NCBI GenBank assembly: GCA_036873755.1
Contig: JAVTVY010025216.1
Span: 1-64,000 of the forward strand
Origin: Hanleya hanleyi
Lineage: Eukaryota; Mollusca; Polyplacophora; Lepidopleurida; Hanleyidae
Direction: 5' to 3'
Length of the DNA: 64,000 nucleotides
Positions 1 to 12,100 of this stretch are shown here, piece after piece (the first letter of the stretch is position 1; every line of letters starts with the position of its first letter). The translations under genes were made by a program, and so were the position numbers. The notes below the pieces were generated by a model. It was not told where the DNA came from. It saw nothing but the letters and a program-made list of their open reading frames with translations, and did not search any database.

Positions 1-711
1 CAGTTATCGGACAGGACAGTTATCGGACACGCATCTCGAGCGCACGTGTTGTGCTCGTGATGACAAGGCAATAATATGTCAGAACAAAGGGGAGATCATT
101 TCTAACTGTTATGCAAAATATAGAATTATAGGTAGCCACGAAAGTCGAAAAATTTAAATCTAACATTTTTGTTTTCATCAAAATTCGAAATTTCTCGTGT
201 TGTGGCGGGGTGCGAAATTCGATCTACCACCTTGTCTTCCCGATCTCGCTCGCAAGTAAATACGTATAGAAATTGAACAATGATCATATCATCTTAAACG
301 ACAGAACTCCAACTAACGATTGTCATGCACAAAACTTGAAAATACATTGTACTTCAACGTCAAATTCTTGTTCACGATGGGTGTCCGATAACTGGTACTG
401 TCCACGGCGGGAACGGAGCTGAAAAGTCGAGTTAAAAATAGCTCTCGCACGTGCAGAAGGGAGTGACGTCATGGACGGAATTCATAACGGAAGATAGCCG
501 ACGAGCTCAGCAATCATCGTGTCAGTTTTCATGTCATTTCAAGAAGTACTTTTTCATATATTCCAAATAAACCACGAAAATTGTCCGATAACTGGTCGGA
601 CACCCAAAACAGGTTAACTTTCCTTGAATAACTTGTAAAATACGAATAAATCTGCAGTTTTCCTTTTACAATGGCGCATAAATTCACATATATAGTTACA
701 TATGTTAACAC
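1..711. repeat. Repeat with inverted CAGTTATCGGACA motifs
   Basis: The 13-base motif CAGTTATCGGACA lies at 1-13 and again from about 18. Its reverse complement lies at 382-394 and 582-594, so the stretch is bracketed by inverted copies. Bases about 600-690 resemble 38630-38750 (shared words around 'CTTGAATAAC' and 'AATGGCGCATA'), which makes this a diverged member of a dispersed family. I see no gene. Short open frames here have no codon-like signal. Confidence 0.4.
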
Positions 712-1921
712 ATGTTTATTATCACTTATTTGATTTACAGTTTAGGTATCTCGCAGGAGACGATTCAACCTACAAAAGCGAGAGGGGGCGTCCAAGGGGA
801 CAGCAGCGCCTCTTCCACAGGACTATCTAGATATGAATCTCAGTCACTTTGGTTCTAAGAGTTTATTGATTGATGCACCCAAGGAACGTGATGCACCAAA
901 GAGCTGAAATCGGCTACGTTGCAACTCACGCCCGTTGTGTTAAGCGGGCAGGGACATGCATACTTCGCGTGCGCACCAACTGTTTGAAATGGTCGAAGCA
1001 TGCGCGATGAGAACGTTGCTTATGCGAGTGGGCACACTGCACTTTTGAAAACCGTCACCAAATTTGTCTGACGTATCCCAGGTCTACACGAATACATGGC
1101 TTCTATCGATAATACATTTGGCTTGAAAACTGTTTGACGAAATTCATTTACTCCTGTGTATCTACCTGGATTCATGAACGATAAATCCGCATGTCTATGA
1201 TTTGCAATGTTTATGAAGGTAATAGACGAATAAGAAAAACTGGTTGCACCTCGAATAGTGGCTGAAACGGATTAAACCGTCTATAGATCCGTTTAGTGGA
1301 TGGATCTGTGGCTATGGTACAGGCATAGATCCACAACACGAGTGCTACAGTTACAGATGTTGGTGTTAAACACTATCGCACCCTGGCCCTTTTGTAATCT
1401 GCACTATGTTTTCCTCAATGTTAGTCATATAAACTCCGAAATCCTATAGCTTAGAGTGAAACTCCCAAATTGGATTGGAAGTTTCTCAATGTAAAATTTT
1501 CGGTGAGTGACACCAAAGACTGAATGTTTTAGAGAGAAACCACTCAGAGAATCGGTACACTTACCTCTGGTTGTTGACGTCTGTCGGAGAGTAGCTGTTG
1601 TGTAACACTTGTGAAAAAGTCAAGCGATTTTTGGGGGAAAAAGCCAATGCCCATTTTACGCCAGAGCGGATAGAGGAAAGGAAAGAAAACTGCAAGCAAA
1701 AAATCCTGGTATAAATATCATAATGTGTTATTATAAAGGTAGCACCATGGTGGCACCATATATCTCCGGCTTGAGAGAATTTTCACATTGTCACACTGGT
1801 AAATCCCAACTGTCTGTGTAATAGTATGGGGAACCGTACAGTACTGCACAGTATCGCGCAAATCTGACAATCCAGCCGAAGAATGCGGGTTGAGCGGATG
1901 TGATAGAAATACAGTCCCAGG
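712..1921. other. No gene seen
   Basis: About 1.2 kb of AT-rich sequence without a convincing exon, splice pair or repeat shared elsewhere in the window. It could be intron or 3' flank of the P450 gene, whose later exons I could not find. Confidence 0.4.
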
Positions 1922-2881
1922 TTAAGCCCCAGTCACACTGTCAAGAATTGGGTAGGCAAAACACCGCGAACTGGAAAATCGTGTTCATTCTTGGCAATTC
2001 GTACTGGCATCTTGCGGGGTTCGTCGCAGATCGTGACCGTTCTTGCCTATTCTCGGAGGGAGTACGAACGTTTTGAAATGCTCAAAACATTCGCCGGCCA
2101 CCTACGATTAAATGGTATACGTATGGCATTCTTGGCACCATCCTACTGCGTTCTCGCATGCATTCTCCTCCTATCGTGTATATTCGTGGGTAGTCGTAGT
2201 AGTTCTTTCGGTCACAAATCAGCAAGAATGCCGTACACATTGTACGATGATTGTTGTACGCATTCTACGCTTCTTGTACGATCATACTACTATACTGAGA
2301 AGAAGTCAACACGATGTGTGGCGACAGTACTATGAATACCCACGACCGTACTACGAATAACCGCGACAGTACTACGAATACCCACGCTGGCGCTACGTTT
2401 CATGTAGAATAGGCTACGTTTCCCCGCGAATCTCGTACGATTTCATAGGATTGCTCTCGCGAAGACCATCGTATGCTGTACATTTCATAGAAAACGGATC
2501 ACATATATATATAGGTTCGCGTGCCCTTCTGGGGTGTCGTGTCACAGCGTAACAGGTTCGTACTGCATTCGTACTCACATCGTACTGCATACGTGCTTAT
2601 TCGTAGCAGTTTATCGCGCATTCGTGGTGGGTTCACGGGCTGCCGTGTTGATGCGTAGGGCGTTCTTCAGTGAATCGTACTGCATGCGTACTCATTCTTG
2701 ATGATTCTTGTTAAATACTTATGTCTGTCGTACAAGGAACCAAGGCATGCGTAAGGGATTTGTAGGACAGTTTCAAAGAGGCCCTCTACAGGCGAATTGA
2801 CACGAATCAACAAGATTAAAATATTCGTGGTCATTTGCCGGCATTCTCCACCCAATTCTTGACAGTGTGACTGGGGCTTAA
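1922..2881. mobile_element. TTAA-flanked DNA transposon (non-autonomous)
   Basis: A perfect 28-bp inverted repeat (GCCCCAGTCACACTGTCAAG and eight more bases) lies at 1926-1953 and 2850-2877. It is flanked on both sides by TTAA (1922-1925 and 2878-2881), the target duplication of piggyBac and Kolobok superfamilies. The interior (about 950 bp) is rich in short CGTAC/TACGAAT words and has no transposase motif, so it is most likely a non-autonomous derivative. A 114-codon open frame at 1991-2335 overlaps another frame and is not credible as a gene. Confidence 0.8.
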
Positions 2882-3356
2882 GAATTACTGGCAAGGTTCA
2901 CATGAACTCATTCTGAGACAGTTTTATTAACGATACAAAATTCAAAAGAGCTGCCAGCGACAAAAGAAAGTTTGGTTATATTATGCGGGTGGATATGGGA
3001 TTAGTTACATAGTAAGATGGAAATTATGACGCGAGGACGTCAAGGTCAAAGGTTAGAGGCGCGAGGTTGAACATCGAAAAGTTGACGGTCAAATTGAACT
3101 AACCAGGGTTTTTTGGAGCCGCGTCCAATGTGAGGTTCAAATTCGTGTGTCATTGCAACGATAGGGTTAAATTCTATAGAACTCGCTACAGATGGGACAA
3201 AGAATATGAAAAATATTGTAAACAAAAACCGATATGTTGATGAAAGCGTTATTCGACTATTTTGCAAATTTATCATTTACGCGCTTCCGTAGTATTTCCC
3301 TTGTCAGGCTTCATGTATGAGCTGGCGCCACACACTGGTGTGTGTATATTGTCAGT
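2882..3356. other. No gene seen
   Basis: Spacer between the TTAA element and the first AGGTCA-type repeat. A 76-codon minus-strand open frame (3046-3276) has no family resemblance and no splice context, so I do not call it. Confidence 0.35.
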
Positions 3357-4279
3357 ACTAGAGACATCGCATGGACAACAAATGTTAATGGATGAATAGA
3401 CACAACGCAACATCGCATTACACGACCTCGTCTTCGACAGGCATATGAAAATTTGACTTTTAATGATTTCTTGATTTTGGGGTTACAGTGACCTTGACCT
3501 TTGGCTCACATTTTGGTATGTAACACACCATGTCCCTCTAATGTATCTACAGGCAGAAAAAAGCTATTTTTATTAATTTCTGATTTTGGCGTCACAGTGA
3601 CCTTGACCTTCGACCTTGACCTAAATTTTGGTACACGACACTGTCACATCATCTTTCCTCAATGTATCAATGGACACAAAAAATCATGATTTTTATTAAT
3701 TTAATGATTTTGGGGGTCACAGTGACCTTGACGTTCGGCCTTGACCTACATTTTGGTACGTGACACATGTCCCGTAATGTATCTACTGACACAAACAAAA
3801 GTAATTTTTAAAGATTTCTTGATTCTGGAGTCACAGTGACCTTGACTATTGACCTTGACCTAAATTTTGGCACTTGACAAACTGTCTCCCCGTAATTTCT
3901 CAATGGACACAAATAATCATGATTTTTAACAATTTCACGATTTTGGGGTCACAGTGACCTTGACCTTTGACCTTGATCTACATTTTTGCATGTGACACAT
4001 CGTGTCCCCCTATTGTATCTACTGACAAAAAATTAGAATTTTTTTATAATTTCCTGATTTTGGGGTCACAGTGACCTTTGACCTCTGACCTCGACCTCAA
4101 TTTTGGTACGCGACACATTGTCTCCACCTAGCGTATCCACTTACCAAAAATTGGAACTGTAGATAGAAAGCTGTCCCAGATATAGACCGGACACGAGGGA
4201 CGGACAGACTGACGGAAGGACACACGGACGGAAACCGCCATCACATAATACGTCCGCCTTTTGGCGGGCGTATAAAAAT
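3357..4279 (+). repeat. AGGTCA-array repeat, copy A (5'-truncated)
   Basis: Tandem ~110-bp units each contain GTGACCTTGACCTTTGACC-like strings, the reverse complement of AGGTCA half-sites in direct repeat. Each is followed by a 'TTTGGTA..TGACACAT' stretch and a 'GATTTCCTGATTTTGGGG' stretch. The copy ends with the family's 3' tail: GACGGAC-rich sequence, then the stem-loop ACGTCCGCC-TTTT-GGCGGGCGT and TATAAAAAT. It starts inside the full-length family, near the word ATCGCATGGACAACAAATG that is also found at 29725 and 9880. Confidence 0.75.
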
Positions 4280-4999
4280 TCGAAAAACCTGACCGAAAAA
4301 TCGACCAAAAAATGCCGTTTTTTTAAGAAGACGTCTCTGTGACGTAATGAAAGGGATCATCTTGGATTAGGGGGGGTCTTTTCCCCCCCCCCCCCCCTCC
4401 GGGCCTGGACATGTCCCAAAAACCCAGGCCAGATAGGGTTAAACAGGATGGATTTACACTGTGTTGTTCAAAGCACAGAAAGGCACTTTCTTCCGTGCAG
4501 TTAAAAGGAATGACCAGTTTCAACGTGTTCGAGTGCTTTCACAGATCAGGTGGAGAAATATCTACAAAGTTTCACCCACCGTTGAAACGACAACCACATT
4601 TGAACCCCAGACTCTCATTGGATGCAGTTCCAATACAGTTCCAATACATCTGATTCCCTGATTCGCTCAATTTGAACGCCGACTTTTCGACTTTCGAATT
4701 CTCACCTCTAACCGCTGAACTTGCCCCAAACCCCCTCCCCCCTGACGTCTTCCTTGCATACATTACTACGATGCCCCAACCCTTACCACTTTTGGCGCTT
4801 GATACATAGAAAGAACTTGACAGGTAAGAGAGAACTGTCTATAGAATGGAGTTATGAACGTCTTTTCGTTAAATAACTTTTGATTTATTCATCATAACAC
4901 TCCAGACTGTTCACGTGACTTAGCTTATATACGGTTACATGTCGTACAAATGATTTTCCTATGAAAGTATGCAGCCTAATTTTCAATAAAGAACAAAAC
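4280..4999. repeat. Duplicated flank X, first copy
   Basis: About 720 bp nearly identical to 7018-7743. It begins right after the 3' stem-loop of the AGGTCA repeat and ends at 'AATAAAGAACAAAACAT'. It contains a C-rich run (about 4382-4399). Its first ~100 bp, on the opposite strand, resemble 32725-32825. Small open frames inside it are duplicated along with it and show no conservation signal. Confidence 0.75.
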
Positions 5000-7020
5000 A
5001 TCATCTTTCCTCAATGTATCAATGGACACAAAAAATCATGATTTTTATTAATTTAATGATTTTGGGGGTCACAGTGACCTTGACGTTCGGCCTTGACCTA
5101 CATTTTGGTACGTGACACATGTCCCGTAATGTATCTACTGACACAAACAAAAGTAATTTTTAAAGATTTCTAGATTCTGGAGTCACAGTGACCTTGACTA
5201 TTGACCTAAATTTTGGCACTTGGCAAACCGTCTCCCCGTAATTTCTCAATGGACACAAATAATCATGATTTTTAACAATTTCACGATTTTGGGGTCACAG
5301 TGACCTTGACCTTTGACCTTGACCTACATTTTTGTATGTGACACATCGTGTCCCCCTATTGTATCTACTGGCAAATTTTTTTTAAAAAATGATAATTTCC
5401 TGATTTTGGGGTCACAGTGACCTTATCATATCTTATATTGAATGATAAACTAAAGTGAGCTTAACTCTTGGTAATTAGTTTACCTTGGAGCAAGAGCCGA
5501 GAGCTCACATATTCCAAACTGAAATCGACAGTAGCCAAATACAAGAAAATAGTAGTTTTCCTGCAAATGGATTTCTTTCGGACGAGAGAATTTTTAATGA
5601 AGGAAGAAGAAAGTAATGAAATAAACCTTTGTTCTCGAGTTAATATGAAGTTCATAAAGGACCCCTCTACCCATTAAATTACTAAATGCATGGTTTTTAT
5701 TTCACAACAATTTAACTAAATGTAGCTGTTTCAAACACGAGAGACAACTCCACAGGACAAATGCCATATACATGTAGGGGAGAGAACTCTGAATATTCCA
5801 ACCTAACACATATAGTCAGCTAAACTTGATTCAGTTTTGGGGGTCTGTGACCTTGACCTTTGACGAACTGATGTATTGGCTCCTCTTTGCCATGCGAGTA
5901 AGGTATACTCAAAGTTTAGTACCAATCCATACCTTGAAACTAGAGTTATAGCAATGGACAACAAATGTTAATGAATGAATGGACAGAACGCAACATCGCA
6001 TTAAATGACGTCGTCTTCGACAGGCATATGAAAATGTGACTTTTAATGATTTCCTGATTTTGGGGGCACAGTGACCTTGACCTTTGATCTTGACCTAAAT
6101 TTTGGTATGTGACATGGTGTCCCCCTAATGTATCTACTGACACAAAAAATGTTATTTTTAATAATTTCCTGATTTTGGTGTCACAGTGACCTTTGACCGT
6201 GACCTAATTTTTTGTATGCGACACTTCATTTCCCCCTATTGAATCCACTCACAAAAAATTTGTACACGACACATCGTTTTCCCTCAATGTATCAATGGAC
6301 ACAAACAAATTCATGATTTATATGAATTTCATGATTTGGGGGGTCACAGTGACCTTGATGTTCGGCCTTGAAGTACATTTTGGTATGTGACACATCATGT
6401 CCCCCTAAAGTATCCACTGACAAAACAAAAGTAATTTTCAAAGATTTCTTGATTCTGGAGTAACAGTGCCTTTGACTATTGGCATTGACCTAAATTTTGG
6501 TACATGATAAACTGTCTCCATGTAAATTTCCCAATGGACACAAGAAATCATGATTTTTAACAATTTCACGATTTTGGGGTCACAGTGACCTTGACCTGAC
6601 CTTGACCTACATTTTAGTATGTGACACATGGTGTCCCCCTAATGTATCTACTGACACAAAAAAAATGTTATTTTTAATAATTTCCTGATTTTGGGGCCAC
6701 AGTGACCTTTGACCTTGACTTAATTTTTGGCATGTGACACTTCATTCCCCCCTATTGAATCCACTCACAAAAAAATTAGAAATTTTTAATGATTTCCTGA
6801 TTTTTCGGTCACACTGACCTTTGACCTCTGACCTCGACCTCAATTTTGGTACCTGACACATTGTCTCCACCTAGCGTATCCACTCACCAAAAATTGGAAC
6901 TGTAGATAGAAAACTGTCTCAGATATAGACCGGACACGAGGGACGGACAGTAGCGGACGGACACACGGACAGAAACCGCCATCACATAATACGTCCGCCT
7001 TTTGGCGGGCGTATAAAAAT
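4998..7020 (+). repeat. AGGTCA-array repeat, mosaic copy B
   Basis: Bases 4998-5420 match 3646-4065 in copy A. At about 5424 the sequence switches to one nearly identical with 9347-10640 of copy C. By about 6790 it is again copy-A-like and ends in the same stem-loop tail. It is therefore a patchwork of two family members, with junctions inside the AGGTCA array. It also carries the unique 5' segment ('TTGAATGATAAACTAAAGTG') that is not tandem in nature. Confidence 0.7.
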
Positions 7021-7743
7021 TGGAAAAACCTGACCAAAAAATCGACCAAAAAATGCAATTTTTTTAAGATGACGTCTCTGTGACGTAATGAAAGGGATCA
7101 TCTTGGATTAGGGGGGGTCTTTTCGCCCCCCCCCCCCCTCCGGGCCTGGACATGTCCCAAAAAAACCAGGCCAGATAGGGTTAAACAGGATGGATTTACA
7201 CTGTGTTGTTCAAAGCACAGAAAGGCACTTTCTTCCGTGCAGTTAAAAGGAATGACCAGTTTCAACGTGCTCGAGTGCTTTCACAGATCAGGTGAAGAAA
7301 TATCTATAAAGTTTCACCCACCGTTGAAACGACAACCACATTTGAACCCCAGACTCTCATTGGATGCAGTTCCAATACAGTTCCAATACATCTGATTCCC
7401 TGATTCGCTCAATTTGAACGCCGACTTTTCGACTTTCGAATTCTCACATCTAACCGCTGAACTTGCCCCAAACCCACTCCCCCCTGACGTCTTCCTTGCA
7501 TACATTACTACGATGCCCCAACCCTTACCACTTTTGGCGCTTGATACATAGAAAGAACTTGACAGGTAAGAGAGAACTGTCTATAGAATGGAGTTATGAA
7601 CGTCTTTTCGTTAAATAACTTTTGATTTATTCATCATAACACTCCAGACTGTTCACGTGACTTAGCTTATATACGGTTACATGTCGTACAAATGATTTTC
7701 CTATGAAAGTATGCAGCCTAATTTTCAATAAAGAACAAAACAT
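7018..7743. repeat. Duplicated flank X, second copy
   Basis: Near-identical to 4280-4999, again placed directly after the stem-loop tail of the AGGTCA repeat. The repeat and flank were therefore duplicated together as one block. Differences are mostly single bases and the length of the C run. Confidence 0.75.
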
Positions 7744-7744
7744 G

Positions 7745-8340
7745 TCGTCAAGTATTATACGTCAGATCCGATATTCAATATCAAACCATCGTCCATAAAG
7801 GACTTCCGCGTCAACTATAGCACAAATTCTAGTGCTGAAAATTGTCCAATACGGGATTCGAACCAGCGACCATCACAGTAAGGCACCCAATCGCCAGCAC
7901 ATATGTCGGCGATCTAAGCCAACGTTACGGGCCTCCCAAAAAACAATACGTACTGTCATCAGAGGGATACTGTATGTTCGCTTTCACGACTACTGCTCTG
8001 CTACCTCCTATTTGTGTGAGAGGGTCGTTGGTCGAATGGTTTAGATCGCCGACATATAGTGCTGATGAAAAGGTGCTTTACTCGAACAATTTTCAGCACT
8101 AGAATCAGTGTTATAATAGATAATGTAATCCCAAAATAACTTAAATACTGTTGTACGATCACTTTCTAAACAGAGACAGAAAATATATCTTCGTATCGAA
8201 ATACCTATTTTGTAGGACGTCAGCACCAATTGCAAACGTGCATGAAATATAAATAATAAAAAAAACACAAGGTAGTTTCCAACAAGTGATAAGCGGTCAA
8301 CAGTTTTCAAACTAGACACAAGACAATTTGTTTTCAATAT
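7745..8340. repeat. Dispersed repeat family D, interrupted copy
   Basis: Bases 7745-7830 and about 8190-8340 resemble parts of 15600-16020 and 55270-55640. Shared words include CAGATCCGA.ATTCAAT and AGCGGTCAACAGTTTTCAA. The copy is split by the inverted SINE pair at 7829-8102. No gene is supported. Confidence 0.5.
7829..8102. repeat. Inverted pair of tRNA-derived SINE-like units
   Basis: CTAGTGCTGAAAATTGT (7829-7845) is mirrored by ACAATTTTCAGCACTAG at the right end. The left unit, read on the minus strand, has a tRNA-like A box (about 7900-7935, 'GGCTTAGATCGCC') and a canonical B box GGTTCGAATCC (complement of 7856-7866). The right unit (about 8020-8100, plus strand) repeats the A-box half (GGTCGAATGGTTTAGATCGCC) but has lost the B box. 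The A and B boxes point to RNA polymerase III promoters. The pair would fold back on itself. Confidence 0.6.
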
Positions 8341-8600
8341 CATGCGAGTGAGTGAGTAAATAGGATTTAACGTCGTTTTCAGCATTTTTTTAGTCATATC
8401 ACGACAGTTCCTATACAAGTGCCAGGGCACGAGAGCGTCCACAGTTCCTATTATCCTGGACACTGATCAACCCAGCCAGTACAACAACTGGTCACCCATC
8501 CAAGTATTGACAGAGCTCAACGATGCTTGACTTGGGTGATCTGACGAGAACCGGTGTGCCCAACGTGATACGCCGTACCTAATATCATTCGGTGTTGATA
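8341..8600 (+). repeat. GAGTGAGTGA-headed SINE-like repeat
   Basis: It starts with GCGAGTGAGTGAGTAAATAG, followed by ATTTAACGTCGTTTTCA and a CATATCACGAC motif. It ends near GACGAGAACCGGTGTGC. A minus-strand copy with the same head and tail lies at 41722-41905, and a head-only copy lies at 12125-12185. I associate such heads with repeats of gastropod molluscs (from memory). Confidence 0.6.
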
Positions 8601-9022
8601 TGTATGTCCATGGTCGCCCATGGTTGATGTCTCTTGTTTCGATATATTCTTGACCTTATTGGACAAAAATGACTCTTCTTACTTCCATTTTAGAGAGGTT
8701 GTTCTCTTTAACATGCGTTCACTGGCACTAAACAATCACGTGGCTAATGTTGTAAGTCTTTCCGTGATATCGCCCGGACATGTATTACTTATAGGTGGAC
8801 ATTTGGTTGCAATACATAGAAATCACACAGATCGATGCTTAATTTAGGTGAGTGACACATCGGGCCTCTCCCAAATGTATCCACTTAGAAACGACTGTAG
8901 ATGGGATTTACTTCGTGAATTGAGGCGGTAGCACAAACCTAATAACCTCATAATTGGTGGAACCCTTCATCACCCCCCCCAAGCCGCACCAACAATGTTC
9001 GTTAATGTAAAATATTACTTAC
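8601..9022. other. Intron 7 of the P450 gene, no exon found
   Basis: Sequence immediately 3' (minus strand) of P450 exon 7. I searched for exon 8 (the 'FPFL.P' region of CYP3 proteins) and found no open frame with matching splice phase. A short C run is at about 8973-8980. Confidence 0.4.
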
Positions 9023-9171
9023 CTATGAGCAGAATCAAGGGGTCAGAAAAATTGATGTCATTGAAACGACGTGAGTTTTCGACAAATTTGTCATCTGGAT
9101 TTCTCTGCGAGTCCACTTCAATACCAAATGCAGTGGTGGCAATAACGTCCATAGTAAATCCACCTGTGAAC
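9023..9171 (-). CDS. P450 exon 7
   Basis: A 149-bp exon, acceptor TTTGTAG before 9171 and donor GTAAGT after 9023. The first base completes the Lys codon of exon 6. It encodes FTGGFTMDVIATTAFGIEVD, then a segment ending DPLILLI. This is the helix E/F region typical of CYP3 proteins ('TMDVIATTAFG.EVDS..NP.DPFV'). It ends with one base of the next codon. An AGGTCA repeat begins only about 26 bp upstream of its acceptor. Confidence 0.93.
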
Positions 9172-12100
9172 CTACAAACGACGTGTGATCAAATTTAACA
9201 AGAGCCCAAGGGGCTTCAATATACCCCTGTATATCCGCAATTACATTGGTCCAAATTTCAAGTTTGTTTAATAGCCCAGATTCCAATTGGTAGCTAGCAA
9301 TCCAGAGAAAGGTCTACAATTTTGTGCTCCTGAGAATGTAACATATATCATATCTTATATTGAATGATAAACTAAAGTGAGCTTAACTCTTGGTAATTAG
9401 TTTACCTTGGAGCAAGAGCCGAGAGCTCACATATTCCAAACTGAAATCGACCGTAGCCAAATACAAGAAAATAGTAGTTTTCCTGCAAATGGATTTCTTT
9501 CGGACGAGAGAATTTTTAATGAAGGAAGAAGAAAGTAATGAAATAAACCTTTGTTCTCGAGTTAATATGAAGTTCATAAAGGACCCCTCTACCCATTAAA
9601 TTACTAAATGCATGGTTTTTATTTCACAACAATTTAACTAAATGTAGCTGTTTCAAACACGAGAGACAACTCCACAGGACAAATGCCATATACATGTAGG
9701 GGAGAGAACTCTGAATATTCCAACCTAACACATATAGTCAGCTAAACTTGATTCAGTTTTGGGGGTCTGTGACCTTGACCTTTGACAAACTGATGTATTG
9801 GCTCCTCTTTGCCATGCGAGTAAGGTATACTCAAAGTTTAGTACCAATCCATACCTTGAAACTAGAGTTATAGCAATGGACAACAAATGTTAATGAATGA
9901 ATGGACAGAACGCAACATCGCATTAAATGACGTCGTCTTCGACAGGCATATGAAAATGTGACTTTTAATGATTTCCTGATTTTGGGGGCACAGTGACCTT
10001 GACCTTTGATCTTGACCTAAATTTTGGTATGTGACATGGTGTCCCCCTAATGTATCTACTGACACAAAAAATGTTATTTTTAATAATTTCCTGATTTTGG
10101 GGTCACAGTGACCTTTGACCGTGACCTAATTTTTTGTATGCGACACTTCATTTCCCCCTATTGAATCCACTCACAAAAAATTTGTACACGACACATCGTT
10201 TTCCCTCAATGTATCAATGGACACAAACAAATTCATGATTTATATGAATTTCATGATTTGGAGGGTCACAGTGACCTTGATGTTCGGCCTTGAAGTACAT
10301 TTTGGTATGTGACACATCATGTCCCCCTAAAGTATCCACTGACAAAACAAAAGTAATTTTCAAAGATTTCTTGATTCTGGAGTAACAGTGCCTTTGACTA
10401 TTGGCATTGACCTAAATTTTGGTACATGATAAACTGTCTCCATGTAAATTTCCCAATGGACACAAGAAATCATGATTTTTAACAATTTCACGATTTTGGG
10501 GTCACAGTGACCTTGACCTGACCTTGACCTACATTTTAGTATGTGACACATGGTGTCCCCCTAATGTATCTACTGACACAAAAAAAATGTTATTTTTAAT
10601 AATTTCCTGATTTTGGGGCCACAGTGACCTTTGACCGTGACCTAATTTTTTGTATGCGACACTTCATTTCCCCCTATTGAATCCACTCACAAAGAATTTG
10701 TAATTTTTATTGATTTCCTGATTTTTAGGTCACACTGATCTTTGGCCTTGATTCTGGGGTCACAGTGATCTTGACTATTGGCCTGGGTCTAAATTTTGGT
10801 ACATGACAAAACGGTTAGCCATATTTTCTCAATGGACTCAAAAATCATGCTTTTTAACAATTTCACGATTTTGGGTCACAGTGACCTTGAGCTTTGACCT
10901 TGACCTACATTTTGACATGTGACGCATCGTGTCCCCCTTATGTATCTACTGACACAAAGAAATGTTATTTTTAATAATTTCCTAATTTTGGGAACAGTGA
11001 CCTTCGAACTTGGCCTATATTTTGGTATGCGACACTTCATTTCCCCTTATTGAATCCACTCACAAAAAAAATATAAATTTTTAATGATTTCCTGATTTTT
11101 TTGGTCACACTGACCTTTGACCTCTGACCTCGACCTATATTTGGTATGCAACACATTGATCCCCCCTAGGGCATCCACCAAAAATTAGAACTTAAGAAAG
11201 AAAACTGTCAACGATCAACGATCTTGAGCTTCATTTGTTACCCGACACATCGTCTCCCCGTAGGGTATCCAAAAATTAGAACTGTAGATAGAAAACTGTC
11301 CCAGTTATAGACCGGACACGAAGGACGGACGGAAACCGCCATCACATAAAGTGACCTTTCACCTTCGACCTTGACCTATTTTGTGGTATGCGACACTCAC
11401 AAAAAATTAGAAATTTTCAATGATTTCCAGATTGTTCTGTCACACTGACCTTTGACCTCTGATCTCGACCTACATTTGGTATGCGATACATCGTTCCCCG
11501 CTAGGGCATCCACTCACCAAAAATTAGAACTGTAGATAGAAAACTGTCAATGATCAATGATTTCCTGATTTTAGGCAACAGTGACCTTTGACCTCTGCTC
11601 TCGGCCTTAATTCTGGTACGCGACACATCACCTCCACCTAGCGTATCCACTCAAAAAAAATTGCAACTGTGGATAGGGAACTTTCACATATATAGACCGG
11701 ACACGAACACTTCAGTGATTTCCTGTTTTTTAGGCCAGTGACCTTTGACCTCTGACCTCGACCTTCATTTTGGTACGCGACACATTGTCTCTCCGTAGGG
11801 TATCCACTCACCAAAAATTGGAACTGTAGATGGAAAACTGTTCCGGATATAGACCGGACACGAGGGACGGACACACGGACGGAAACCGCCATTACATAAT
11901 ACGTCCGCCTTTTGGCGGGCGTGTAAAAATGGCTCGTATTCTCACATGAAAAACAGTAACATTGACTACCAACTGTCCATTCAAGCCGGTCGACGACCTT
12001 GGCATGATCGCAATGGATAGCGACCAATCAACGCCTTCAGTTTATACCACTATGGAGAGCCGTAATAACTCTTGAGTTTCAGTCTAATTTTTTTCAACCT

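Noticed and set aside
1991..2360. 114- and 82-codon frames inside the TTAA element
   Set aside because: Overlapping frames on the same strand with low-complexity CGTAC-rich sequence and no transposase motifs.
3446..4180. Regular ~110-bp tandem units that could suggest a CRISPR-like array
   Set aside because: Units are diverged along their whole length, there are no unique spacers, no cas-type genes, and the context is eukaryotic. They are the core of a dispersed repeat.
4323..4763. Overlapping small open frames in flank X, repeated at 7314-7505
   Set aside because: They recur only because the DNA is duplicated, include a poly-C/G stretch, and lack any family match.
8041..8463. 140-codon minus-strand frame
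   Set aside because: It runs across the boundary of three different repeats (SINE pair, family D, GAGTGAGTGA repeat), so it cannot be one gene.
600..8990. Search for the remaining P450 exons (I helix, ExxR, heme-Cys FxxGxRxCxG) on the minus strand
   Set aside because: No matching frame with suitable splice sites was found, so I do not claim the 3' half of the gene within the window.
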